Positions 34,256-47,155 of a stretch of DNA of 64,000 bases are shown here, in pieces. A program made the position numbers and the translations under genes. The DNA comes from Nymphalis io. Lineage: Eukaryota; Arthropoda; Insecta; Lepidoptera; Nymphalidae. Where the stretch lies: NCBI RefSeq assembly GCF_905147045.1, contig NC_065911.1, forward strand, positions 6,138,001 to 6,202,000, in the 5' to 3' direction. The notes below the pieces were generated by a model. The model did no database searches, had not been told where the DNA came from, and saw nothing but the letters and a program-made list of their open reading frames with translations. The first letter of the stretch is position 1. Every line of letters begins with the position of its first letter.

Positions 34256-34258
<3 letters not shown>

Positions 34259-34304
<46 letters not shown>
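34259..34304. repeat. (AT)n microsatellite
   Basis: About 22 AT units directly before GTGGGGAGG. Confidence 0.95.
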
Positions 34305-34307
<3 letters not shown>

Positions 34308-35027
34308 GGGAGGATTAGTTACACAATGCTGAGTCTTCTTCTTACGAATGTCAAATCAATCAGAAACAGAAAAATCAATGTTTAACTAAATACGCGTTGA
34401 GCAACGTTTACAAGTAAGGCCGTAAATATTTTAAAAAGCAGACAAATAATTTTATCAAGATATTAAATAGCAGTTCTTTAAGTCTCGTTTTTCAATAAAG
34501 TTAAAAGACAAAGATGAAGATAAAATAACACACAATTCGAATAATTATAGGTCGGACGTGAAACTTTTTAAGTTAAATATAAAGGACCTCTTCGGAGCAC
34601 TTGTTACTAATTTATTAAAATTTATTTCGTCCAAAGTGCCCTTTAAATATTTATCTTGATTTACTTTACTTTTTATTTGTAAATCTAGACTAATATCTAA
34701 TGGAAAAATATCGATATTTATAAGACATTCGAAAACTTACTAAAATTCCATTTAATTATGTAACAAAAATATTCGGCAAATATTATAAAGAAATTTTATC
34801 ATACGTTCAGTAGAATTTATAGCAAAACATTATCTCTTACCGCCTAAAATTTACGACCACTTAGATATCCTAATGTAGGATACAAAATTGTCTCTGAACA
34901 CCTGAGTCTTAATTGCCGGCTTAAAGCAGAGTACATTCGGTTAATCGCGTAATTGCTTCGTACTGCGTACTTATGGGATTGATTTTTATTACTACGTAAA
35001 TCGTATTCAAGTTGTGGGAGTTCTATT

Positions 35028-35215
35028 GCGTAGTTTTTAAGGCTGCAGATGTCGAGGGCGCGAGTTCAAAATTCTAGTCGGTTCAATGAGAAGTTGTTGA
35101 ATACTTCTGTAAGGAATTCCCAGTAGCATCTCAAAATTTGTAAGTTAGACTATGTTTATACTTCCTATATTACGCCCGAACTTTATCCGTTCTTATCGTA
35201 ACTTCCTATCATAAA
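35028..35215 (+). mobile_element. SINE-A-like remnant
   Basis: GAGGGCGCGAGTTCAAAATT and ATTCCCAGTAGCATCTCAAA resemble the head and body; weak match. Confidence 0.4.
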
Positions 35216-36321
35216 TATTTTCATGATGGATAAAGAATGAGGGAGAAAGAGTACAGTTTTTTTTTGCACACGTTTTTGTACAGTATAATATGTCTTGACT
35301 TTTAAAGTTACATTTGGACAATTATTAAATCATATAATTAATAAAACATATAAGATTGAAATATTAAGAATCCCTCTGGTACATAATTAACCGAATCATT
35401 TCATCCAATATCCGCAAATGTAAATGTAATCAAAATTGCACACGATATAGATGAACTCTCTGCTTGGAGCTTTCGAAGCGTTGCAAATTTAATTATTAGC
35501 TGGCAGATTATTGTTAATTGATATATTACATTTTACGGACTTCATCAGTTCGTAATTGTGAACTGAAATTTACTAAAGACATCCTGATATATTTGTTTCG
35601 GATTAAATAATTTGAACAACGTGTTACCGATAACTATGTCATTTCGCATATGTACTTTTTTTCGAGATTTCTATAATACTTATTTTCTTTCTCTTTTTTG
35701 TAATTTGACGCTAGGTGAAACTGCAGTACATCAATTTCTATACCATTGAACCGGCCATAACAATTGGTATATGTAAATGTATTGGTATATACATATGTAT
35801 CCTAATTATCTAATACTTATGTGATAATATTTAATATAGTAAGAATGCCTCTGTTTACCTTCGTATATAGTTACAATATTAAATACGGTTTGTTTTTTGT
35901 TTATTAAGGGATTCCATCACAAATAATGAATCAGATGACACCTGTGAAACTTTTGATGTCTTTAATGTTTTATCAACATACTATACGTACTAAGCACGTG
36001 TGTGAACGGTATTTGATTGAATCATTACATACCAATAAGATAATCTTATAACCTTTCGATCCGAATTAATGAAAGATTGCTTGATTTTGATGACAATTTT
36101 ATATTATCAGTATAAATACAAAACGAATAATAATAATATTTAAATATAAATTTCGTTGAAATTCTCTATTCGATAAACGAGTCTTAACGAGTCACACTAT
36201 TCGCTTTAATCTAACCAACATTTGTTGCACCACAATGAATTAAAAATCGATAGAAAATTTACTTGTTTACTGTTTTAATTGAAGTAAAATATGTTGCTTC
36301 CAATTCAATTTAACTACTGTT

Positions 36322-36612
36322 CGGACCTAGTGGTTAGAACGCGTGAATCTTAACCGACGATCGTGGGTTCAAACCCGGGCAAGCATTACTGAATTTTCAC
36401 GTGCTTAATTTGTGATTATAATTCATTTCGTGCTTGACGGTGAAGAAAAACATCGTGAGGAAACCTACATGAGTCTAATTTCATTGAAATTATGCCACAT
36501 GTGTATTCTACCAACCCGCATTGAAGCAGCGTGGTGGAATAAGCTCCAAAACTTCTTTCAAAAGGGAGAGGAGGCCTTAGCCCAGCAGTGGGACATACAC
36601 GGGCTGTTACTC
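36322..36612 (+). mobile_element. SINE-C, near full length
   Basis: CCTAGTGGTTAGAACGCGTG, GGGTTCAAACCCGGGCAAGC (intact box B), CATCGTGAGGAAACCTACAT and the tail GAGGCCTTAGCCCAGCAGTG. Confidence 0.87.
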
Positions 36613-37550
36613 TGCTGCTGCTGTGATTCCGAATCAGTGCTTTACGTTTAAATTAATCTTGTTAACTTCATGGCGATTCAATAGGATTCGTTACTTGAAT
36701 AAAGTTTAAACACACACACCGTAAAAAAAGAGAAAAAACTGTAGCTACCATTTTTTAACAATAATTTTGGCTTTGTTATATGATTTAGATTTTTTTATTC
36801 TAATTTATTTGTACCCCTGTATGTGCAATTGTATTTACGTATACGCTTATGTATATTTTTATAAATAGCATGATTAAATTACTGCACTATCTACGCATCT
36901 CTTTCACTCGCTAGTCCGCTTTTTGTAACACTTACAATAATATGGACCAATTCAGTTTTTTTAAGAATATATACTTTAAAAAAAATTGATTTTAATATAT
37001 TGGTTTCAAAAACTTTAAAGCGATATAAAATATAGCTTTAATCATTGAAAACAATTGCCATAAAAGTTCCGGAAACATTCGAGACAGGGCATGAAGAGGG
37101 GAGGTAGGCAGGGTGGGACACACCACAACGCTAGCTACAAAGTAAATTTCTACCACAAACAATGTTACCGTCAGCGAATTGGTTTTTATAACCAAGATAC
37201 GAATCGTGGAAATCTATTTGCTAGAAGCATAGACACTTGTGTCCTGGTTGCAATTGAATTACTGCTAGACGACGTCTCCGATTCAAGTCTTGTTTCAAGT
37301 TTCAATTTATATTTCTGTTGAACAATGTGCGTTTATTCAATCGTGGGTGTATCTTTATTATCAAAAATTGAATGTAAAATTCTGTAAATGCAACATTTCT
37401 GGGAATTTTAGCCTGCTTATTACATATAAATATTCGGAGTACCATAACTTCTCTGCAGATTAGTCGATACATGTCCCAAAATTTCTTTGATAGTTTTACT
37501 TAACAGCTGGAGCATAAAATGGGTTCAACGTCACCACCATCAGCATGCCC

Positions 37551-37782
37551 AGCTGAGATCGCAAATTAGACAGAATAAGCGGATTTAATCCTCGTGGATC
37601 AAATCCCGGCAAAGCTTTCTCTGTGCTTCATTTGTGTATAAAATTCATGTCGTGCTCGGCAGTGGAAAAATCGCGAGGAAATCCGCATGAACCTGAATAA
37701 AAACATGTGTTTCACCAACACGCAGTGCACAGCTTCATGAAATAAAATTTTATCTTCTCTTAAAGCAGAGGCCATTGCCCAG
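37551..37782 (+). mobile_element. SINE-C, diverged
   Basis: CCAGCTGAGATCGCAAATTA, TCGTGGATCAAATCCCGGCA, ATCGCGAGGAAATCCGCATG and AAGCAGAGGCCATTGCCCAG. Confidence 0.65.
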
Positions 37783-37784
37783 AT

Positions 37785-39050
37785 GAATATATAATACGAA
37801 TACATCTAATAGACCATGTATATTTCTAAATAATTAACGAATTCGTATTTGGTAATTAATATTTTATTCCTCTCATCATCATATATATTTAACTTTCAAC
37901 GAAAACCGACACATCAACCCACTTACGTTACTACTGATATAAAAAAATACAAAAATATGAACATGTTATAAATACATATAAAATGTAATATCGAATAATC
38001 AAACATTCTATTAAACGAATTACAAATTATACTAAAATGTCAAAGGTTCGAATTTGAGTAAACAAAATCGAAACCCGCGGAGATTTCGGCGTGGGAGACA
38101 TCAGAAATAGTAGAGTTATTACAAGCAGTGCAAACAATGTAGGTGGTGCAATTCTAACTCAATTAGCTAGTAAAAGATATATTTCTATTTTATGACGTTT
38201 AAATTTACTTTTTTTTTAATAAAATTGTAATGCGTGTAATAAGTTTTTATTAAGACTTCTTTTTAATTTAATTTAAATCAACACATTACTACATATTTTA
38301 TTATTTTTGAAAATTTTTAACGATAAAATATAGCTATAAAGTTTAAGTGATACGGCGTTTTGGGTTGTGTTTATTATTATGTAACTCAGAGCATTGATGA
38401 AGTAATTTGTAGAGCTAAGTCTTCACAAATTAGCTTTTGAAGGTACACGAGTACACGACGTAACTTAATACGTTGAGAACACGCCATAAATGCATTATTT
38501 ATTTACACGTGTAACATTTCAAATAGTTGTTTAAGATTAAAGTGATTTTTAATATTTCGAGAAGGTGATTGTAATAGATTATAAAGTATTATATTTTTAC
38601 GATATTTTTACGTATGTATGTTACATTTAAGACGAACTATTTCATTGTTATTAAATACTATGTTGGTTTTTAGCCTGAGTTCAATATGGCATATGACATC
38701 ATTAGAAATGTAATAACATAGCGGATAATAGCAATCTCAATGCAAAATTTAAAATTATGAATAAAATATTGCTACACATATTATGATCCGTGGGTATAAA
38801 ATGAAACTTTATTAATATGAATTAATATAAAAGAGCGTGGGTGGAAAGAACTCACATTTACTTTCCAGCCGTGACCGATGGCGTCCTACACAAAAAGTTG
38901 ATATGTCAATACATTAATACAATGAAAATACGCCTTTATAAATAGCCTTTTCTAATGGCAAAAGGAATATATATTCCGTTTACATATATTCCTTTGTTTT
39001 AAGCATTCCATGCGTTTTGAAATAATATAGCTGTAATATTTACTACAAAC
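37785..39050. other. AT-rich sequence, nothing recognised
   Basis: No frame or repeat family that I can support. Confidence 0.45.
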
Positions 39051-39054
39051 CGTT

Positions 39055-39246
39055 TTCCTGACCGATTTGAGCCACGGCGGCCAATCTCAAACTAGATTAG
39101 CCAACTGCACGGGACATATTATAGAGCACAAGTGTGTGCGCAAACACAGGTGCACTCTCTGTTCCCTCACTCTCATAATCCGAATTCCGAAGGGACAACA
39201 AGCCGACACGACCGGAAAGAGTTCAGGCGTAGGACCCAGTTGGTCC
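39055..39246 (-). mobile_element. SINE-A, head missing
   Basis: GACCGATTTGAGCCACGGCG, GCAAACACAGGTGCACTCTC and CGACCGGAAAGAGTTCAGGC. The tRNA-like part beyond about 39246 is absent, as expected for 5' truncation. Confidence 0.8.
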
Positions 39247-39436
39247 TTTATGCTGCTATTAACTTAACTATTCTACTCAAATCAACATTGACTTAATTCC
39301 AAAGCGCTGATAATAACGCCGACGACATTCAAACCGCTATTTTTTTAATTAATTTAAATTTCGAATGTCAAGTGTTTATTTGTTTTTACTCCTCCTGCCA
39401 TTCGAATAACTTGTATCGTTGTAATAATCATATTTT

Positions 39437-39577
<141 letters not shown>

Positions 39578-39579
39578 GT

Positions 39580-41240
39580 AATCAATTTATAAATATATAA
39601 TACCTAGACACTTTCAACAACACGTTTTATGTTCGTATTCATTCAAATTAACTTACTTTTACGCTTTTTAAAAGTAAAAAGAAATTATTTATAATTTAAA
39701 TGTTTAGATGGTCAAAAAAAGGGCGTAACCTACTATACGTGTAGCAAATTTCAGATGTTTTTAAATGAATATTGAACGATAAAAGGACCCGAGAGTGATC
39801 TTATGAAAGTTACTATTTACTTCTTCATTAATCCCACAAAAAAATATACTTGAAAGATACAATAATGCTGCAGAAAACATGCTTATTTTCACTACTGGCT
39901 GTGTATTTAATTGCAATATTTTTATGCCTTCATTCATGCTAATCTGAGTTTTTATTATTCAGAGAACGTAAACAACGTCCACGTGTTGCGGAACACTAGT
40001 GTCTAATGAGATTACCGGTATCGTATGACGTCACATCCGTTTAGTGCGCGTGCGCCTATGACGCGGTTGTCTTTAGTAACGCAATAGGAATAGGTGATGA
40101 AAGCTATATCGCTTGTGAAATAAATGTTTGTAAACAAAATATTTAGCATGTTTCCGAGTGCGGCTTCACCCGAATATTAGGGGAGTCCAGCAGTTAGGTG
40201 GGCAGCCTTCTTTTATTATTTTGTCTGTCTGTCTGTATGTACTATTTTATGACACGCACACAGAGACACACACACACATGCACAGACAAAATTTTACACT
40301 CACACTGTCACAGACTAGTGATTAAAGTAACATGCTTTTTTATTTGAGTCTTATGGTTACTCTACCAGGTTAAACCGGATTAAATTTTTAAAATTAGAAG
40401 AGAAAGTAATGTACAAACAAGCCGCTTCATGATATCATATAGAAGACAGTTAGTATTCATAGGCTTACCTTGATGGTAGCTTATGAAAAACTACATTATG
40501 ATAATGAGCGCTTGATCACAGTGTTATGATTACGTATTCAAGATCAGAAGTACCGCTTCATCTATTGCCGTGATAATAACGCTTCCGATATTTAAATTAT
40601 CATCATACAAAGGTTTAATGAACATATTTTGCAATATAGTGTTAATCCTAATATAACAATTGTAATATTTGTATTAAAATCCAGTATTTCTTCTATCTGA
40701 CAAAGGTCAAGAGTTAACTCAAGTTAAAAATAACTGTTCTATTTCACAAATATATTTTAATATAATGTGTATATAATTAATAATAAAAAAATGGAGAAAA
40801 TTGCATAATCTAATATTTGATAAAAAAAAAATGTTGTATGCGGTTTTAGGCGGTAATTACCTTTTTTTGTTCACCCATAGACACCAGTTATTAGGTTGTT
40901 AATGCGCTGTCAACTACAAGGTCTATGATATTTGTGGATATATATGGCCAGATTTATTTTACACTTATTCTTTAAACTTCTACATTTGTTGTTTATTAAA
41001 GACTTAAAGTCTTATATATGTCTGTATTTCTCTTTTACAAGTGAGGCTAAAATGACCCATATGTGTTAAGTCTAACTAAACCAGTAGGATTTTCACTACA
41101 AACCAATAAAAACACCTTACCAACGGTATTACGACACAATTGTTAGTTTCACTATCTTAGAGATGAAAAGATAAAAAGAGATAAAAAGTTTCACAAGTTG
41201 CAAAGCGGATAAACTTATAACATACTAAGAAATACACAAA
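39580..41240. other. AT-rich sequence with a GC-richer patch at 39975-40090
   Basis: The patch has TGACGTCA (40026-40033) and GTGCGCGTGCGCCTATGACG. TTTCCGAGTGCGGCTTCACC near 40150 may be a Helitron end on the minus strand. Confidence 0.35.
40218..40293. repeat. (TCTG)n and (CA)n microsatellites with inverted ends
   Basis: ATTTTGTCTGT (40218-40228) and ACAGACAAAAT (40283-40293) are inverted copies around TCTG and CA repeats. Confidence 0.75.
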
Positions 41241-41436
41241 GCTGGCTCTACACTCGCCCATGAATCGTGGTCGCGAACTTTAGCAGCGATTCACGCTTTT
41301 TTGCGATCTGCGCTAAAAATATTATATTTTAAACTTTCTTTGTCGTGAGACTTAAAACTGCCACCGAACGAGTAACACCGCGAAACCATCTTACACTTGC
41401 GTTTCAAGACTTTCGCACCACGAATGTAGAGTAGGC
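41241..41436. mobile_element. MITE-like element with imperfect terminal inverted repeats
   Basis: The left end GCTGGCTCTACA and the right end TGTAGAGTAGGC are inverted copies (9 of 12 match). Inside each end are inverted blocks with CGTGGTCGCGAA and TTCGCACCACG. About 195 bp, non-coding, consistent with a non-autonomous DNA transposon. The superfamily and target duplication are not clear. Confidence 0.55.
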
Positions 41437-41439
41437 ATA

Positions 41440-42775
41440 ACAATTACAATTGTTGCGTAGGGCAGATCACGTTCGAACAAATTCAATGATAAATATACAT
41501 ACAAACATTGTTAACCATTTGACATGTCGAACACATTGACAGCACCTTTTCACAGTTAGAGACATGATCAATCAACCGATCAATCAAGTTGACACTACTT
41601 GAGGATTTGCGGATGATTCTGTACATGTCAAAACAAATCAAATTATACTCGAACAGTTTTTGATTTTTAAAAGCTTTAATTTAACTTGCAATGTTCATGA
41701 CGATGATGACTTTGTTTTTTAATGAGAACCACTTCCTTACATCATACTTATCGTTATTTGAAATTTAACATGTTGGTTTAATCCCGTTGACAATACATTT
41801 TTATAGTAAGCATGATGTGATTCTACACAGAGCCTTCTTCTCCTTCGTATAGAGCCTCTATACGAAGGAATCCTTTACGATCGATAGCATAGATATGAAA
41901 TATTATACATTAAATCTTATTTTTAATACTTTTTTAAACATTTGTTTTTGAAAAAAGATTTATATGGAACTCCACCAAAATTACAGTTAATTATTTAATC
42001 AGGAGTTGAAGAAGGAAGAGCTTTTTAATTTGTCTGTATGTATATTTCTGATTACTTATAGGGTATATATATATATATATATATATTTAAGAACCGGATA
42101 ATTTTAAGAACCGGATTTCATGATTAGGTTTTGCGTTGGGTTATAATTAAATAAACGCTAAATAACGTTTTTATAAAGGCCTTAGGTTAAAATAAAGTTT
42201 AGACGTTTTAGCATTGTCCCTGGAGAAAAACAGCACTTTTTTTAAAACGATTTAACATATTTCCTTATTGCATTCGCTGGTGACAAGAGGGCCGTTTAAT
42301 ATAAAAGAGAAATTCTAAAAGCATTTTTGCCAGCATTCACGCGGTCTTGATTTACACAGCTATTATTGTTTAATATTAATCCGCACTTTTTTCTTGTTTT
42401 ATCGTTTGCAATAGTAAACTTGTATAAACTTTCTTTATAATTTTCGAAATGAATGATGGACTTTGAGATATACTGAGTTTAGCTTTCAAAAGAGTTTTGT
42501 GCAGACCCATCTTCTAACGTCTATTAGCAATATTTCATATTTCTGCTTGAACATAGGTGCTTATTAACTTGTATGAGTTAGCCTATAATTGCGATGTATA
42601 GTGTTAATATCTGTCATTATTTAAAATTGTTATTTTCTGGGACAGACATGTAAAATCATTGTACATTGTGTTGGCTTCCTATAAAATAAAATAAAAAATA
42701 AAATAAATAAAAAGTATCTTTTTGAAAGAAATAAAGTTAATTTTCTTTGTATCATACTTGCTGATACCGCACGAC
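41440..42775. other. AT-rich sequence, nothing coding
   Basis: Contains the 41841-41869 palindrome and a tandem TTAAGAACCGGAT pair near 42087-42117. Confidence 0.45.
41841..41869. repeat. 29-bp palindrome
   Basis: TCCTTCGTATAGAG (41841-41854), central C, then the exact reverse complement (41856-41869). Confidence 0.9.
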
Positions 42776-42779
42776 AACT

Positions 42780-43330
42780 ACGACAATAAATAATTCAGCG
42801 CACCAGAAGCGGAGGTTGCAGATCCAGCAGAATCGATGCCAGCGAATGATAGTAGGAGCACCGAGGTATGTTAGAAACGATGTTATACATCGTGACACCA
42901 GGACGCCTACCGTGGAGGAGTTCGTCCGCCAACTCGCGCGCGCACTGTTCGCCAGAGCAGACAGCAGTGCGAGCGTGCACCTCCACGGTATAGCAACGCT
43001 GCACGCTAGACCACCTGAGGGGCATCCATTACCTCGTGAGCTCCTACTGTCGCCGACCATCTGCTCAGACGCGGGCATCGGTGAAGAAGACGACGACGAC
43101 TTGGACTAACAATAGGACGACAATAACCACCGGATATCAACAGCCTAACGTATAGAGATATTACTACTACGTCAATAGCCACTGGGTCACAGAGACCCTG
43201 GCCCTTTGGGCCAGAATGAAATGACGCGACGGTCAAAACCGTCGAGGAGGAACAGCCTGGATAAAGGGGGCAACCCCGAGGCCCGTACCCAGACTGGTCT
43301 AGGCCATCCAGGATGTACCAACTCTCTCTC
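42780..43330 (+). mobile_element. Jockey-type LINE 3' end (C-terminus plus 3' UTR)
   Basis: Seen: a truncated frame ending at 43109 with RCQRMIVGAPRYVRNDVIHRD, TPTVEEFVRQLARALFARAD and LHARPPEGHPLPRELL, then an acidic tail EEDDDDLD. The APRYVRN..IHRD motif and LHARPP block are typical of the C-terminus of lepidopteran Jockey ORF2 proteins. A GC-rich 3' UTR of about 200 bp follows with two stem-loops (43198-43214 and 43227-43244). The EN and RT catalytic domains are absent (5' truncation at about 42780), so the copy is dead. Confidence 0.82.
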
Positions 43331-43423
43331 ATAAAACTCTTTTTATTAAGTCTCTTGCTTATATATCGTAAACATTTCATGAAAACAAAAACACTATGGT
43401 CGATTTTTTGTTTCATTATTATC

Positions 43424-43583
43424 GTTACTAATATTATAATTACAAAAGTGAATTTTATTATGCTTTCTCGTCTTATGTACTCAACCGATTAACATGAAAT
43501 TTAGCATTATCGTTGTCAGGGATACAATAAATACATACCTAACGTCTTCGCCGCCACCCCTTTATACGCGGGCGGAAACGAGT
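43424..43583 (+). mobile_element. Lep1-like Helitron, short complete copy
   Basis: TACTAATATTATAATTACAA, CAACCGATTAACATGAAATT, GTTGTCAGGGATACAATAAA and ATACGCGGGCGGAAACGAGT. The terminal hairpin has lost one side. Confidence 0.72.
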
Positions 43584-44118
43584 AAGTTTATAAAGACATG
43601 TCACATAAATATTTTCGTATGTAAACAATACAGAAACAAAAGATGACAAAGTTTTATCGCATCACATACTTTGGTATGACCAGAATAGAAATAACTTTAA
43701 TATAAAGATAAACGAAAGCAAAATAAAATTAATTCGAGGATCATAATAACAACATTCAATCACAACATCACGGACAGAATTGAGTCATTGAGTTGCTTGC
43801 GTACGCAACTGTGACTCTTAAATTGAATGATTGCTTGGGGTCATACTAATTGGGAATTATGCTTTTAACTTATGTCATGTTAGTAATCTCATTGTTTAAT
43901 CAAATTAACGACGAGAATGAACTCATTTAATTTTAGAACACTTTTTTTTTCTTTTTCATTTTGAGTAAAAATAAATTAGCACCCTGTAATCGTTCTTTTA
44001 CTCTTCAAAGCCCTCAATTCCTCTGGGGATAAGGTTTATAGTTCTATCCACAACGCAGATTAGTAGATGAATGCAGATTTTCATTTAAGACTTCCTCATG
44101 TTGAGGATGTTTTTTTTT

Positions 44119-44247
44119 TATCACCGAGCACGATATAAAAAAACAAATTAACAACATGAAAACAGTGGTGCTTGCCTTGGGTTGAACCTGCAACCCTCAA
44201 TCCTCTTTGTGCAGACTGGAATCACGTATTTTAACATCAAGCTGCCT
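44119..44247 (-). mobile_element. SINE-C, head-side fragment
   Basis: CACCGAGCACGATATAAA, AACAGTGGTGCTTGCCTTGG and GGTTGAACCTGCAACC match the family in reverse. Confidence 0.6.
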
Positions 44248-44274
44248 TTGAACATTGTATGAAATATTAACACC

Positions 44275-44410
44275 ATACCTTACATTTCTAATGCACTTAG
44301 CAGTTAGTGTGATGTTACGTCTCTTAAGTCTAATTGCACTTAAACACAACAACTCAAGCATTATTGCTCGGTGGCAGAATATGCGATGAGCGGGTATTAC
44401 TTACGATAAC
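44275..44410 (-). mobile_element. SINE-B-like, very old fragment
   Basis: CACTTAAACACAACAACTCA, GGTGGCAGAATATGCGATGA and GCGGGTATTACTTACGA are faint matches. Confidence 0.45.
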
Positions 44411-44635
44411 GACTCTACACGTAAATTATATAATTTTAAACAAAGATACGCGTTGGCGGCTGTTTAAACTTTACAATTACCAACTTATATTATCTTACAT
44501 AATAACTTCAAGTACTAGGCAGTCACTAAAGTCCTTTTAATTACATACGTGATCCCTGCTTATTTCTGATTTCGCCTACAATGGTTCCCCGGACGTCTTA
44601 TTAATATCCACACTTGTAATTCATGAAGTAGAGTC

Positions 44636-44900
44636 TGAGTATGTTGCACATTCAACGTCGATCCATTCATCTTCCGCCGTCGCCTCGTCTATGCCCTGTC
44701 ATAAGCCATCTCTCAGGGCTCGAGAGGAAGATTGTAAAATGAATGACGCGATAAATTATAAAGAGGGCATGTGCAGTGGTTCTATAGTACTGTATACTAA
44801 TGACGTCGTCACACGTTTGGTGCAGTCAAAGAAATTACTGCAGTTGTTTATACGCGATTCAAGTCTTCAAGGGTCAGTTTTGATGTTTAATTTTGCGAAC
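44636..44900. other. Moderately GC-rich segment with 70-codon frame
   Basis: CGATCCATTCATCTTCCGCC, GTCGCCTCGTCTATGCCCTG and a plus frame at 44691-44903 (CHKPSLRAREEDCKMNDAIN). No motif or strong splice site; it could be a regulatory element or an unrecognised exon. Confidence 0.3.
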
Positions 44901-45122
44901 TAACATAATCCTTAGAGGAATACTTAAGTCGAGTTAGAGAATAGCGTAAAAATGAAATGAATATTAAACGCTTTGCGTCTCGTTAATTAAGTCTACGTTA
45001 AGAAATACTAACATAGTTTTAGAAAATAAATCGCCAGTGTTATTAATTAATTAAAGATACAAAACTTTTAAGTCAAATACGTGCTTAATCAAATAAGTAA
45101 TATTTTTGAATTTACTCAGTAG

Positions 45123-45320
45123 ATAGTAGTAGGTAGGGTTAGGGGGTCCTTTATGTTAGCATATTCTGCCGCCAAACAACTATACTTACTATTTTTGTGT
45201 TTCGGTTTGAAGGGTGAGCCGGACAGTTACTAAAGGCGCAAAGGATTTAACAACTTAATACCTAAGTTTGGTGGCATTGGCGATGTAATAGTTAATACTA
45301 CTTACATTGCCTATCTACAT
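45123..45320 (+). mobile_element. SINE-B, diverged
   Basis: CATATTCTGCCGCCAAACAA, TTCGGTTTGAAGGGTGAGCC and GGTGGCATTGGCGATGTAAT are recognisable. Confidence 0.65.
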
Positions 45321-45324
45321 ATCT

Positions 45325-46845
45325 AATATCAATAAAAATATTGTTAAAATAATATATAATGTGTAATAAGCTGCTAATTAAAATGACACGTGGACTACTA
45401 AAATCGATATAAAGATATATAGCCGCAATGTCCACAGTCTTTATGGGTCATCGGGTAGTCCGCATTGGAACCAGCCACACGATGGAAATAAAAATATATT
45501 CAGCGTTTTATGGCTACTTTTATCGTTCGTAACTCACTTTCCCATCGTTTGTCTGAAACTTTCTTGAAATACAACACGAGAAACGAGGAAAGTTTACGTT
45601 TAGAAGCGAACTGAGTCAGCACGTTTAAGTAAGATTTAAAACATTTATATATATTGAAACATTTCATGGCCTTAAAATATTGTTACAGCCGTCCTTGAAG
45701 GATAGAAAAAAACATACATTCGATGCCAGACATTCGTGTTACGATATTGACAGAAAGTCAATAACATCATTTATCTTTACAAACAAATAAAATGGGAATG
45801 TCTGTCTGTGATTTATATTAGCGTTTTTATAGGTTAATATGGATATTTTCAAGTTACGACCAAATCAACCTGTATATTTAATTTTTTCTGTGTGTTTCTT
45901 TTTTTAGGGGAGTAATAGTCGAAATGCAAAGTAAGTAAATCTTTACATTACATTATTCTAAGATACCGTTTACTTTTCATTTAATCAAAATCGGTTAAGT
46001 CTATCAAAATTTATAACAAATTAAAGTTTACGTATTTGTTTATCGTCATAAGGCATATGAGTAAATTATTTATATTCACTAAACCTGTTGGTAGGGCTTT
46101 GTTCAGGCCAATCAGGAATTTCAGATAAAAAACATTCCATTTTATAATATCTAAATTGTAAAACATGAGATAAAAAACCCAGTGGTATCTCTTTCGCCGG
46201 TTCTCAGGTCTGAGGTATTTCTTCCGAACCGTTGGTAGATTTTTGACAATCAATAAGTAAATGTAACACTTTTTAATGACGAAAGATATTTAAATTTTGT
46301 CTGATACAAAATTTAACGCTCGTAAAACTGTGGATAGAGTAAAAACATATTATATACGAGCACCAAGACCTCTTCAATAGTATCTCTTTAAAAAAAATAC
46401 ATTTTCTTATTTTCAACAAAGAGAAAAACGTCAGTATATTTTGCATACATTAGAATGTTATCGTAATACATTCGTAATGCACAGCTTTCCACTTTCGTTG
46501 TCCATATCATTACGTAACGCAATGTATCTTACTTTTATTCAAAATAACTGTAATAATAAAATAAACGAGATTTACAAACGTGATATTTTATCAAAAGAAC
46601 CGTTTGACCCGTGATCTTAAGTAGCTATGAAATTTATAAGACCGTGAAATGTTTTCTGAATTTCTAACACTTGGTATTTCAAAAGAAAATATATATTTTT
46701 AATAAAAAACAAAAAATTAAGAATAAATTAATTAAAATGTTTTTTTTTTTCTCTAAGATATAAACGTTTTGTGTTTTGCTTAAACTTAGAAAAATGAAGA
46801 GCATTGTCATGATTCGTCTAAATGGAGGTTGGTTAAGTAAATAAT
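45325..46845. other. AT-rich sequence, one SINE-B scrap
   Basis: No coding potential seen. Confidence 0.45.
46083..46120 (+). mobile_element. SINE-B, 5' scrap
   Basis: CCTGTTGGTAGGGCTTTGTT matches the family's 5' end. About 40 bp remain. Confidence 0.4.
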
Positions 46846-46849
46846 TTAT

Positions 46850-47155
46850 AAGGCAGATCCTGATTTGGGTTCAAATTCCAGCTCTGGTCAAAAACTTATT
46901 GGCTTTCTCATTCAATCAATTATTAATAGCAACCCGGAGTTGGAGGTTAATAGTTTTTATATTTTCGTACCTCATACGGCACGTAAAATATAGCGTCAGA
47001 ACTTGGTCTGTTTATATCGGATTGCCATTCCATCTATTTTTGTAAGTGAGGATACAGAAAGTGCACATGTGTTTGCGTACATTGGTGCTATTATAATATC
47101 TACTATGCTCTTGGTTAGTCTAGCGGAGATTAAAGGCCGGCGTAAGGAATCAGTT
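46850..47155 (+). mobile_element. SINE-A, old copy
   Basis: TTTGGGTTCAAATTCCAGCT, ATAGCAACCCGGAGTTGG, GTACCTCATACGGCACGTAA and TCTTGGTTAGTCTAGCGGAG. Confidence 0.65.

Larger units (their letters stand above)
33310..36320. other. AT-rich sequence, mostly featureless
   Basis: Contains the AT microsatellite and a faint SINE-A remnant. No exon candidate. Confidence 0.45.

Noticed and set aside
40455..40480. Strong donor-like AAG|GTAAGC on the minus strand
   Set aside because: No acceptor with a plausible exon upstream could be identified.
43006..43416. 136-codon minus-strand frame
   Set aside because: It is the antisense shadow of the Jockey LINE 3' end.
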